DNA of 20,006 bases from Alcaligenaceae bacterium UBA6179. Its GTDB lineage: Bacteria; Pseudomonadota; Gammaproteobacteria; Burkholderiales; Burkholderiaceae_B. The first letter of the stretch is position 1. Every line of letters begins with the position of its first letter. Made by a program: the position numbers and the translations under genes. Shown in pieces: positions 7,090 through 14,308 of this stretch. The notes below the pieces were generated by a model that worked only from the letters and a program-made list of their open reading frames with translations, was not told the origin of the DNA and did not search any database. Location of the stretch: NCBI GenBank assembly GCA_002422175.1, contig DITR01000069.1, positions 6,472 through 26,477 on the forward strand, read 5' to 3'.

Positions 7090-8904
7090 TTAAACGTAAT
7101 CCTTATACTTTTCTAGAAAACGAACGGGCTTAGACAAGGCGTCGCGGCGGAAGGGGTCACCTAATTCACGTGTGCACATGATTTCAATGACGCAGGTTTT
7201 ACCTTCGTTCATCTGCATGTCAACTGCACGTTTAAGGGCTGGGCCAACATCTTCGAGCTTGTCAACGACAATAGCTTCTGCACCCATGGACTTAGCGATT
7301 TCAGCAAAACTTTCGCTTTCTAACTCGCCTGCAACAAAACGACGGTTGTAGAAATCAACTTGGTTTTTCTTTTCAGCACCCCATTGACGGTTGTGAAAGA
7401 CCACTGCGGTCACAGGAATATCGTGACGCACCGCTGTCATAATTTCAACCATGCTCATCGCCCATGCACCGTCACCGGCATATGCAATGGCTGGACGATC
7501 TTTAGCAGCCAATTTAGCGCCAATGATGGTTGGTAAGGCGTAACCGCAGTTGCCAAAGCTCATCGGTGCAAAGAAGCTACGGGGCTCTTCAAAACGTAAG
7601 TAACTATTAGCTACTGAGTTGATGTTACCGATATCTGTCGATACCATCGCACGAGGAGGCATGGCTTTTTCGAGTTCACGCAACACTTGACGTGGGTGCA
7701 GGTATTCGCCCCCTGAAAAAGGTTTCTCACCTTTCGCTTCTTCGATCATGTCTAAGCTATATGGGTCGGTCTCATGGGTCCAAGCGTCGAGCTCTTTTTC
7801 CCAAGCATCTTTTTCGGCTTTGATCGTTTGTGCGCGGGTTGCTTTCGTTGCGTCACATACTAAGGTTTTGCCTTCTAAGTGTGCTGAAAGCGCCTTAGCT
7901 GTCGCTTTTGCGTCACCACAAATACCAACAGTGATTTTCTTAACCAAACCTAAGTTGGTGTGATCGGCTTCAACTTGAATAATTTTGGCATCTTTCGGCC
8001 AGTAGTCTAAACCGTGCTGTGGCAGGGTACCAAATGGGCCCATGCGTGAACCCAAAGCGATCACTACGTCAGCTTGTGCAATCAATTTCATTGCTGCTTT
8101 GCTGCCTTGATAACCCAAGGGGCCGGCCCATAAAGGGTGGCTCGCAGGAAATGAGTCATTGCGCAAGTAACCGGTTACAACGGGTGCACCCAGGCGCTCA
8201 GCTAACGCTTTGCATTCTTCAACAGCATCACCCATGACAACGCCACCGCCCGATAAAATGACGGGGAATTTAGCTGTTGCAAGTAATGCTGCGGCGGCAG
8301 CCAAACTTTCTTCGCCACCGGCACCACGATCAACACGCATTGGCTTAGGAATTTCACAATTTATTTCACCGTAAAAATAGTCGCGGGGAATGTTTAATTG
8401 TGTGGGGCCCATATCGCTCATGGCACGGTCAAAACAACGTGCGGTGAACTCTGCCATACGCTTTGGGTTGCAAACGTGGCCTTGGTATTTCGTAAACTCT
8501 TCAAACATAGGTAATTGGTTGGCTTCTTGAAAGCCACCTAAACCCATGCCCATGGTGCCTGTTTCGGGTGTAATGATGACAACTGGGCTGTGTGCCCAGT
8601 AGGCAGCAGCAATTGCTGTGACACAGTTACTGATGCCAGGGCCGTTTTGACCGATCACCACACCGTGGCGACCTGATACACGAGCGTAGCCATCAGCCAT
8701 GTGCGCACCGCCTTGCTCGTGTACGACTGGAATTAAGCGAATACCAGCGGGTGCAAAAATGTCCATTGCATCCATAAATGCAGAACCCATAATGCCGAAC
8801 ATGTCTGTAACGCCATTGGCTACTAATGTTTCAACAAAGGCTTCTGAAGGCGTCATTTTTTGAATGCCTTCAACAACCGTACGTTTTGTTGTCGTTGTGC
8901 TCAT
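7090..8904 (-). CDS. xsc: Sulfoacetaldehyde acetyltransferase
   Basis: Thiamine-diphosphate enzyme that cleaves sulfoacetaldehyde with phosphate to acetyl phosphate and sulfite, the desulfonation step shared by taurine, isethionate and related C2 sulfonates. The 604-residue length matches Xsc. The Pyr domain carries the catalytic glutamate in VVHEQGGAHMADGYARV (E63), and GQNGPGISNCVTAIAAAYWAHSP follows. The PP domain has the ThDP/Mg motif GDG (477-479) ending in N505 (FHNRQWGAEK). The segment GFQEANQLPMFEEFTKYQG and the C-terminal GDPFRRDAL are typical of Xsc as opposed to acetolactate synthase. The ATG (8904) has a good site, GGAGA. Transcription is predicted from a near-consensus promoter shared back-to-back with iclR. 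Confidence 0.96.
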   Translation of the reverse strand: MSTTTTKRTVVEGIQKMTPSEAFVETLVANGVTDMFGIMGSAFMDAMDIFAPAGIRLIPVVHEQGGAHMADGYARVSGRHGVVIGQNGPGISNCVTAIAAAYWAHSPVVIITPETGTMGMGLGGFQEANQLPMFEEFTKYQGHVCNPKRMAEFTARCFDRAMSDMGPTQLNIPRDYFYGEINCEIPKPMRVDRGAGGEESLAAAAALLATAKFPVILSGGGVVMGDAVEECKALAERLGAPVVTGYLRNDSFPASHPLWAGPLGYQGSKAAMKLIAQADVVIALGSRMGPFGTLPQHGLDYWPKDAKIIQVEADHTNLGLVKKITVGICGDAKATAKALSAHLEGKTLVCDATKATRAQTIKAEKDAWEKELDAWTHETDPYSLDMIEEAKGEKPFSGGEYLHPRQVLRELEKAMPPRAMVSTDIGNINSVANSYLRFEEPRSFFAPMSFGNCGYALPTIIGAKLAAKDRPAIAYAGDGAWAMSMVEIMTAVRHDIPVTAVVFHNRQWGAEKKNQVDFYNRRFVAGELESESFAEIAKSMGAEAIVVDKLEDVGPALKRAVDMQMNEGKTCVIEIMCTRELGDPFRRDALSKPVRFLEKYKDYV

Positions 8905-8927
8905 GCTATCTCCAAAATTGTGGAACT

Positions 8928-8962
8928 GATTATTCTATTTTTATGATTACAAGATTATTCTA
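8928..8962. repeat. Direct GATTATTCTA elements in the xsc leader/promoter
   Basis: GATTATTCTA occurs at 8928-8937 and 8953-8962, 25 bases apart. Its complement TAGAATAAT recurs as TAGAATAAAT at 9004-9013 on the plus strand. The 8953-8962 copy contains the predicted xsc -10; the 8928-8937 copy is in the transcribed leader. They are candidate half-sites for the adjacent IclR regulator. Confidence 0.55.
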
Positions 8963-8986
8963 GAGCTTATGTTTATACCTTGTCAA
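8957..8986 (-). promoter_or_regulatory. Predicted sigma70 promoter of xsc
   Basis: On the minus strand TTGACA (8986-8981) is followed after 18 bases by TAGAAT (8962-8957). That is a perfect -35 and a 5-of-6 -10. The expected start is about 8950, giving a leader of about 46 bases before xsc. Confidence 0.7.
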
Positions 8987-9009
8987 CGAATTTTTATGGA
9001 AATTAGAAT
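8980..9009 (+). promoter_or_regulatory. Predicted sigma70 promoter of the iclR-cobS-cobT operon
   Basis: TTGTCA (8980-8985) is followed after 18 bases by TAGAAT (9004-9009). Its -35 overlaps the -35 of the xsc promoter on the opposite strand by five bases, so two polymerases could not bind at once. The expected start is about 9016, some 34 bases before the iclR ATG. Confidence 0.6.
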
Positions 9010-9023
9010 AAATTGTTCTAATT
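9001..9023. promoter_or_regulatory. Palindromic operator candidate at the iclR promoter
   Basis: AATTAGAA (9001-9008) and TTCTAATT (9016-9023) form a perfect 8-base inverted repeat around 7 bases. The left arm covers the predicted iclR -10 and the right arm covers the expected transcription start, a position suited to autoregulation by the IclR product. Confidence 0.6.
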
Positions 9024-9049
9024 AATGAAATTGTTGTATATTGAGAGCC

Positions 9050-9871
9050 ATGATGACTGATAACAATGCAGAAGATTTCAATGAAAGCAAAGCCATAATC
9101 AATGGCGATACGCCCACGTTGAGGCTTTTTTCTTTGCTCGAAGTCATTGCTGAAAAAAATACCCCTTTTAGCTTGCAAAACGTTGCTGATGAAACGGGTA
9201 TACCCAAACCCACCGCGCACCGTATGCTGCAACAACTCGAGTCAGCTGGTATTTTGCAACGTATCGGTAACGGCCGTTTATATAGTGTTGAAAACCGGCT
9301 AATGCGTTTAGCTGAAAATTTACTCATCAACAACACCACGCAAGGCGCTCGTCATGCCGTCTTGAGCAACCTCGTTAAAGAAGTGGGTGAAAGTTGCAAC
9401 ATTACTGCCTTATCGGGTGGTGAAGTACTTTACCTTGACCGTGTTGAAACAGCAAAACCACTTCGTTTTTACCTTCACTCGGGTTCACGTGTGCCAGCCC
9501 ATTGCTCAGCAACTGGCAAACTCTTTTTAAGCCAAATGACATCTTCACAACGTAAGCGTTTATTGGCTGTCGTACCGCTTGAACAATTTACACGCAGCAC
9601 AATTACTCAATTCGAAGCGCTTGAAACTGAAATTGAGCAAGTACGCAAAAATGGTTACGCATTTGATCGTGAAGAATTTTTGCCAGGCTTAATTTGTATC
9701 GGTGTTTTAGTGCCTAGTCACCAAGGAAAATCAAATATGGGGTTAGCGTTACAAGCGCCTGTTATTCGATTAGATGAAGATAAAGCGCTGAGTTTTTTAC
9801 CTGCACTGCGTGCAGCAGCGCAGGCCATTGCAGAAATAAACCATGACGCCAGTGAGCAACCCACAACATGA
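9050..9871 (+). CDS. IclR-family transcriptional regulator
   Basis: Regulator of about 273 residues with an N-terminal winged helix-turn-helix and a C-terminal IclR effector-binding domain. The HTH region reads LRLFSLLEVIAE ... FSLQNVADETGIPKPTAHRMLQQLESAG. The effector domain has VEYLDRVE-like GEVLYLDRVETAKPLRF, the hallmark GSRVPAHCSATGKLFLSQ, and GYAFDREEFLPGLICIGVLV. The likely start is ATG 9050 or 9053, with GAGAG (9043-9047) just upstream; an in-frame TTG at 9041 overlaps that site and is disfavoured. It is divergent from xsc across 145 bases and its stop overlaps the next ATG (ATGA), so it is cotranslated with the CobS-like gene. It probably senses a sulfonate intermediate; the effector is unknown. 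Confidence 0.92.
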   Translation: MMTDNNAEDFNESKAIINGDTPTLRLFSLLEVIAEKNTPFSLQNVADETGIPKPTAHRMLQQLESAGILQRIGNGRLYSVENRLMRLAENLLINNTTQGARHAVLSNLVKEVGESCNITALSGGEVLYLDRVETAKPLRFYLHSGSRVPAHCSATGKLFLSQMTSSQRKRLLAVVPLEQFTRSTITQFEALETEIEQVRKNGYAFDREEFLPGLICIGVLVPSHQGKSNMGLALQAPVIRLDEDKALSFLPALRAAAQAIAEINHDASEQPTT

Positions 9872-10860
9872 ATGATATAGCCTTAATTAAACCCGACCGA
9901 ACCCTTCACGTTCGCGATACATTTGGTATTGATCTCGACATGACTGTTCCTGCTTTTACTCAGCATGATGAACACGTGCCTGAAATTGACTCGGCTTATC
10001 GTTTCAACCCGCAAGTGACATTAGCCATCTTAGCGGGGTTTGCTTTTAATCGTCGTGTTGTTATTCAAGGTCTACACGGCACCGGTAAATCAACCCATAT
10101 TGAACAAGTCGCTGCACGGTTAAACTGGCCTTGTCTACGCATTAACCTTGATGGCCACATCAGCCGTCTTGATTTAGTCGGCAAAGACATGATTGTGTTG
10201 CGTGATGGTCAACAAGTCACTGAGTTTCAAGAAGGTATGTTGCCATGGGCATTACAACGGCCTATGGCTCTGGTTTTTGATGAATATGATGCGGGCCGAC
10301 CCGATGTGATGTTTGTGATTCAACGTGTCCTTGAACGTGAAGGTCGTTTCACCTTGCTCGATCAACAAAAAGTCATTAAGCCACACGCTTCGTTTCGTAT
10401 GTTTGCCACGATGAATACGCTGGGTCAAGGCAACCTCAATGGGCTTTATCACGGTACACAGCTGATGAACCATGCACAGCTTGACCGCTGGAATATTGTC
10501 ACCTCACTTGATTATCTGCCTGAACAAGAAGAACAAGCCATTGTGCTAGCACGGGTGCCGTCATTTAACACGAACAGCGGTCGTAAGCTGGTGGCGGCAA
10601 TGGTTGCCTTGGCAGCGCTCACGCGCCAAGGTTTTGCAGTGGGCGATTTATCAATCTTGATGTCACCCCGCACGGTGATTACTTGGGCTGAAAACACTGA
10701 AATCTTTAAAAATATAGGTTTAGCTTTTCATCTTTCATTTCTAAATAAATGCGAAACAGCTGAACGCGCTACGGTGGAAGAATACTATCAGCGTTGTTTT
10801 AACGCGCCGCTTCTTTCACTCAACGCATTGGGTTTGGCAGCCCCTCATGACCCGTCATAA
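9868..10860 (+). CDS. CobS-like AAA+ ATPase (cobaltochelatase subunit family)
   Basis: AAA+ ATPase of 330 residues closely patterned on CobS, the ATPase partner of CobT and CobN in aerobic cobalt insertion into hydrogenobyrinate diamide. The N-terminus has TFGIDLDMTVPAF and VPEIDSAYRFNP as in CobS. Walker A is GLHGTGKST (68-76), followed by HIEQVAARLNWPC. Walker B is ALVFDEYDAGRPDVMF (D138, E139), sensor 1 lies in FATMNTLGQGN, and GLYHGTQLMNHAQLDRW follows. It overlaps iclR by 4 bases and the CobT-like gene by 14. No CobN or other cobalamin gene is in the window; the neighbours are sulfonate genes. It may serve a metal-insertion or remodelling role for another enzyme, as NorQ, CoxD and CbbQ do. 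That role is inference. Confidence 0.85.
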   Translation: MNDIALIKPDRTLHVRDTFGIDLDMTVPAFTQHDEHVPEIDSAYRFNPQVTLAILAGFAFNRRVVIQGLHGTGKSTHIEQVAARLNWPCLRINLDGHISRLDLVGKDMIVLRDGQQVTEFQEGMLPWALQRPMALVFDEYDAGRPDVMFVIQRVLEREGRFTLLDQQKVIKPHASFRMFATMNTLGQGNLNGLYHGTQLMNHAQLDRWNIVTSLDYLPEQEEQAIVLARVPSFNTNSGRKLVAAMVALAALTRQGFAVGDLSILMSPRTVITWAENTEIFKNIGLAFHLSFLNKCETAERATVEEYYQRCFNAPLLSLNALGLAAPHDPS

Positions 10861-12541
10861 TCAAACCTCAATTAAAAAACTCGAAGCGGTTTGTGGGGCT
10901 CTGGTGCGCGCGCTCACCGGTGACGCTGCGTTGCAATGGTCAGGTCAAACCCTTTATAAAGGTACCGATGTGGTGCCTTTGCTCGCCGCACACCAAAGCG
11001 ATGTATCGCTAGAACAAGATGACCAACGCGCGTTAATTGATGGCGCCGCGCTGAAACTAAAGTTTAGTGATGCGTCACTGCACGCTCAACACGCCCCAAC
11101 CGAGCCGATTGAGCGCTTGGTGTATGAGTTACTTGAGCAGCTTAGAGTTGAAGCACTGGTACCTACAGTATGGCCTGGTGTGGCGCATAATTTAAATACG
11201 CGTTTTTTAAAATGGGCGCGGGCTTTTATTGATTCTGGTTTAACCGAAACAAGTTTGGGCTTATTAATTTTTACCATTGCCGTTTCAACATGGTCACGCT
11301 TAAGCAGTCACGAAGTACCTGACAATATGTCTGACATCATGGAAGCGACTCGAGCCAACATCAATTCAGATATTGGTGGTTATTTGGTTGGCTTACGCCG
11401 TAACCGCCATGATCAAACACAATACATTGAATATTCACTGGCCTTAGCTAAATGGGTAAGTGCTGCTGTTTTGGCAGCCGAATCAAATGCCAGTGGTAAT
11501 CAAGCTGTGAATAAACGACGCACAGGTTTTGCCTTACCCCTTCATTTTGAGTCTGCAAACATTACCCCGCCTCCTGTCGCACAAGGCGGTAGCAGTCGGT
11601 CGTGGGAAAGTAGCGGGCAACAGTACCGGGTCTTTACACGCGCTTACGACAAAGTGGTCAACGCGAAGCGGCTGGTACGGCTGGCCCAATTGCTTGAGTT
11701 TCGTGAACAAATCGATCAAGAAGTTGTTCAAAGCGGTATAAATGTGCAACGCTTGGCACGTATTTTTAAGCAGCGTTTGGCTTCAGTTAAGCGTGAGGGT
11801 TGGCGATTTACACAAGAAGAAGGCTATCTAGACGGAAGCCGCTTGTCACAGCTCATTACCGACCCGAATCAACATGCCATTTTCAAAGATGAGCAACCGC
11901 GTTTAACCAACGATTGCGCGGTAACAATTTTAATTGACTGCTCAGGGTCAATGAAAGCCCATGCACAACCCATCTCGTTAATGGTTGATTTGATCGGTCG
12001 CGCACTCGATATGGCGGGTGTTGAAATTGAAATATTAGGTTTTTCAACACACGCTTGGAACGGGGGGCGGGCAAGACGTGATTGGGAACGTGCAGGTCAA
12101 CCTGAATTGCCCGGCCGTTTAAATGAACGCCTTCACATGATTTTTAAGGCCGGCCATGCCTCTTGGCAACGAGGTCGCCAAGGCATTGCAGCGTTACGTA
12201 AACTTGATTTATTTAAAGAGGGTGTTGACGGCGAAGCCGTTGAATGGGCTTGCGAACGCTTAATGACTCGCCCCGTAAAGCGCCGTATCTTAATGGTGGT
12301 ATCAGATGGTTGCCCGATGGACACCGCGACCAACCAATGTAATGATGAGCATTACCTTGATCAGCATCTTAGACAAGTACTGATCAAGCAAAAACAGCTT
12401 GGTCACGTCAGTATTTGTGCTTTGGGCGTAGGTCTTGACCTAGGGTGGTTCTACAAACGTCGATTAGCGATTGATACAGAAGCAACCATTGACAACACAA
12501 CCGTTATGTCGATTGTTGATTTGTTAACGGCTAATCGTTAA
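10847..12541 (+). CDS. CobT-like VWA-domain protein (cobaltochelatase subunit family)
   Basis: Partner of the CobS-like ATPase, 564 residues. The C-terminal von Willebrand A domain has an intact MIDAS motif DCSGS (364-368), then EIEILGFSTHAWNGG, GRLNERLHMIFKAG, GEAVEWACERL and the RRILMVVSDGCPMD strand. These align motif by motif with CobT. The segment before it (EGWRFTQEEGYLDGSRLSQLITDP) also matches. The long Asp/Glu-rich linker usual in CobT is absent; the region around residues 215-260 is short and Pro/Gly/Ser-rich instead. Its ATG lies inside the end of the CobS-like gene, 14 bases before that stop, so translation is coupled. Substrate unknown; true cobaltochelatase activity would need a CobN encoded elsewhere. 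Confidence 0.85.
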   Translation: MTRHNQTSIKKLEAVCGALVRALTGDAALQWSGQTLYKGTDVVPLLAAHQSDVSLEQDDQRALIDGAALKLKFSDASLHAQHAPTEPIERLVYELLEQLRVEALVPTVWPGVAHNLNTRFLKWARAFIDSGLTETSLGLLIFTIAVSTWSRLSSHEVPDNMSDIMEATRANINSDIGGYLVGLRRNRHDQTQYIEYSLALAKWVSAAVLAAESNASGNQAVNKRRTGFALPLHFESANITPPPVAQGGSSRSWESSGQQYRVFTRAYDKVVNAKRLVRLAQLLEFREQIDQEVVQSGINVQRLARIFKQRLASVKREGWRFTQEEGYLDGSRLSQLITDPNQHAIFKDEQPRLTNDCAVTILIDCSGSMKAHAQPISLMVDLIGRALDMAGVEIEILGFSTHAWNGGRARRDWERAGQPELPGRLNERLHMIFKAGHASWQRGRQGIAALRKLDLFKEGVDGEAVEWACERLMTRPVKRRILMVVSDGCPMDTATNQCNDEHYLDQHLRQVLIKQKQLGHVSICALGVGLDLGWFYKRRLAIDTEATIDNTTVMSIVDLLTANR

Positions 12542-12544
12542 GCA

Positions 12545-12586
12545 TTAAAAAGGCTTAGCCAGCAATTGTCGGGTAAGCCTTTTTAA
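12545..12586. terminator. Bidirectional terminator between cobT-like and tauY
   Basis: TTAAAAAGGCTTA (12545-12557) and TAAGCCTTTTTAA (12574-12586) are perfect complements with a 16-base loop. The A-run on one side and T-run on the other allow it to end both convergent transcripts. It starts three bases after the CobT-like stop. Confidence 0.9.
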
Positions 12587-12607
12587 ATCTTGCGTCACAT
12601 CATACCT

Positions 12608-14029
12608 TTATTTTTTTTCGTCATTGTAGTGATACCAATGATACAAAAACCGCTGGCCAACCCGACGAAATGGTGCAAAGGCTCGCGAACGCATGACATT
12701 AAACACGTTGGGGTATTCAAGCTCTGAGTTGTAGATTGGCAAGTCAAGCATTAACAGCTGTTTGCCCGCAATACGAGCAGCCATTCGGCGGCCAGCGTGT
12801 GCCGAAAAAGATACGCCATTGCCACCATAACCCACTGCATAAAAAACAGACTCACCGGCATCTGGCTGCATAATGCGCGGCATCATGTCGTGACTCACAT
12901 CGACCCAGCCCCACCATGAATAGTCAATTTGTATGCCTTTTAAAACAGGAAATTTACGATGCAACCCATCGACTAGCATCGCCATATGTTTAGGGTTACT
13001 GGCATCTGCGCCAGTAATAGAACTGCGACTACCCATTTGCAAACGATTGTCAGGCAACAAGCGATAATAAAAACGAAGCGTACGGGTATCGGTAATAACT
13101 TCGTGCGTTAAAAAGTTGATTGCTTTAATTTCTTCTGGTGTGAGGGGTCTAGTGACCAGAGAGTTTGACAAAATCGGCATGATTTTGGAATCTAGGCTGC
13201 GGTGCATGCCATTGCTGGTGTAGCCACCCGTAGCAAAGCCAACTGCACGCGCTTTAACCACACCACCGGGAGTACGCAAATAATGTACGCCGTTGCGCGT
13301 TTCCATATCAAGCACGGGGCTGCCCGTATGCACTTTTACACCTAACTCACGCGCCATACGCATATAACCGAACGCTAATTTAAGTGGGTGCACACCTATA
13401 CCGTAAGGTTCGTGCATGGCACCATAACTTTCAGCATCGTCAACATACTGTTCTTTTACCTCGCCTTTACTTAATATTTTTGTGTCATAGCCAAACACAT
13501 CGCGCATCACACGCGCTTCACTGCGTAAAAAATCCATTTTCGATTCTTTATGGGCAATGTAGAGATGACCGCCGCCTTGTGGTTCGCAAGCAGGCACTTC
13601 AGCCACAAGGCTGGCAAAGGTTTCAAAGCCTTCACGAATTTCTGCATCGAGACGCAAGGCAGTTTTTTTCCCCCACCGCTCTATCCACTGTGAACGGTAT
13701 AAACGGCCGCTGGCATTTTGCCCTTGACCCCCATTACGACTGGTACAACCCCAAGCGGTGCCGTTAGCTTCTAACACGGTGGCTTTTATGCCATGCTCTC
13801 GCGCTAAAAATAAAGCCGTTGCTAAACCTGTAAAACCCGAACCAACAATCACGACATCGGCATCAACATCAGCTTCGATAGGACCATCATCTTGTGGTGG
13901 CATACCTGCCGAAGCCACCCAATAAGTTGGTGCGTACTGACGACCTTGACCGGGATGACGATCGACTAAAGGGTCGTAGTGCGGGTCATAAGGTTTGAGC
14001 AAGTTTTCAACTTTTGTCTCGGCGTTCAA
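12608..14029 (-). CDS. tauY: DAO-family FAD dehydrogenase, probable taurine dehydrogenase large subunit
   Basis: FAD-dependent amine oxidoreductase, about 473 residues. The dinucleotide-binding motif is VVIVGSGFTGLATALFLARE (glycines near 63, 65, 68), followed by VLEANGTAWGCTSRNGGQGQ, a typical DAO/OrdL FAD segment. FATGGYTSN and the C-terminal FYAVGYGGNGVSFSAHAGR complete the FAD fold. TauY deaminates taurine to sulfoacetaldehyde with TauX; xsc, pta and a TRAP system nearby favour that role. N-methyltaurine dehydrogenase is a realistic alternative. TTG at 14029 is preferred because GGAGA (14039-14035) is 5 bases upstream; the in-frame TTG at 14050 lies inside a 24-bp palindrome and lacks a ribosome site. 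Unlike known tauXY pairs, it is divergent from tauX. Confidence 0.75.
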   Translation of the reverse strand: MNAETKVENLLKPYDPHYDPLVDRHPGQGRQYAPTYWVASAGMPPQDDGPIEADVDADVVIVGSGFTGLATALFLAREHGIKATVLEANGTAWGCTSRNGGQGQNASGRLYRSQWIERWGKKTALRLDAEIREGFETFASLVAEVPACEPQGGGHLYIAHKESKMDFLRSEARVMRDVFGYDTKILSKGEVKEQYVDDAESYGAMHEPYGIGVHPLKLAFGYMRMARELGVKVHTGSPVLDMETRNGVHYLRTPGGVVKARAVGFATGGYTSNGMHRSLDSKIMPILSNSLVTRPLTPEEIKAINFLTHEVITDTRTLRFYYRLLPDNRLQMGSRSSITGADASNPKHMAMLVDGLHRKFPVLKGIQIDYSWWGWVDVSHDMMPRIMQPDAGESVFYAVGYGGNGVSFSAHAGRRMAARIAGKQLLMLDLPIYNSELEYPNVFNVMRSRAFAPFRRVGQRFLYHWYHYNDEKK

Positions 14030-14041
14030 TTCATTCTCCGA

Positions 14042-14065
14042 TGAAGTCAAAATATTTTGACTTCA
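14042..14065. promoter_or_regulatory. Perfect 24-bp palindrome upstream of tauY
   Basis: The 12-base arm TGAAGTCAAAAT (14042-14053) is followed at once by its complement (14054-14065) with no loop. It ends two bases before the tauY ribosome site. It could be an operator for a dimeric regulator or form an mRNA hairpin that affects tauY translation. Confidence 0.7.
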
Positions 14066-14076
14066 GTAAAGGTATT

Positions 14077-14111
14077 TTTGGTGCATCAATATAGAGCAAC
14101 CCTGCACCAAA
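14077..14111. repeat. Spaced inverted repeat in the tauY/tauX control region
   Basis: TTTGGTGCA (14077-14085) and TGCACCAAA (14103-14111) are complementary, separated by 17 bases, so the half-sites are 26 bases apart. No T-tract follows, so it is more like a pair of operator half-sites than a terminator. Confidence 0.5.
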
Positions 14112-14152
14112 GAATAGCGACTCTGCTAAGTAGGGGTTAGCACCAGAATAGA

Positions 14153-14225
14153 GATTTTGATAGAGCCAGCTACACCCTATCTGCTCTGGACCTATCAAAT
14201 AAGCCTCACTGGCTCTACGGTTAAT
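14153..14225. promoter_or_regulatory. Three MocR/TauR-like boxes between tauY and tauX
   Basis: Three related 17-mers are present. The first is CTGGCTCTATCAAAATC on the minus strand (14169-14153). The other two are on the plus strand: CTGGACCTATCAAATAA (14186-14202) and CTGGCTCTACGGTTAAT (14209-14225), 23 bases apart. The CTGGAC-CTA core resembles the CTGGACYTAA repeats I recall for TauR of Rhodobacter. Two direct sites plus one inverted site is a layout seen with MocR regulators, and a MocR gene lies at 18014-19549. No strong -35 is visible for tauX downstream, consistent with activator dependence. Confidence 0.6.
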
Positions 14226-14308
14226 AGGTTTGGATAAATAAGATACATATAAGAGCGATCAATACCAGATCAAAACACACAGTAAATAAATAAAAGGTTG
14301 GTTTACAT

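Noticed and set aside
7090..8904. Acetolactate synthase large subunit
   Set aside because: The ThDP fold is shared, but the specific internal segments, the length of 604 and the adjacent pta and exporter fit Xsc.
8960..9339. Minus-strand open frames across the iclR start
   Set aside because: Both are antisense to the IclR HTH coding region and lack family motifs.
13384..13767. 127-residue plus-strand open frame
   Set aside because: Fully antisense to the FAD dehydrogenase, with no recognisable domain or ribosome site.
14048..14050. TTG at 14050 as the tauY start
   Set aside because: It lies within the perfect palindrome and has no ribosome site; TTG at 14029 has GGAGA five bases upstream.
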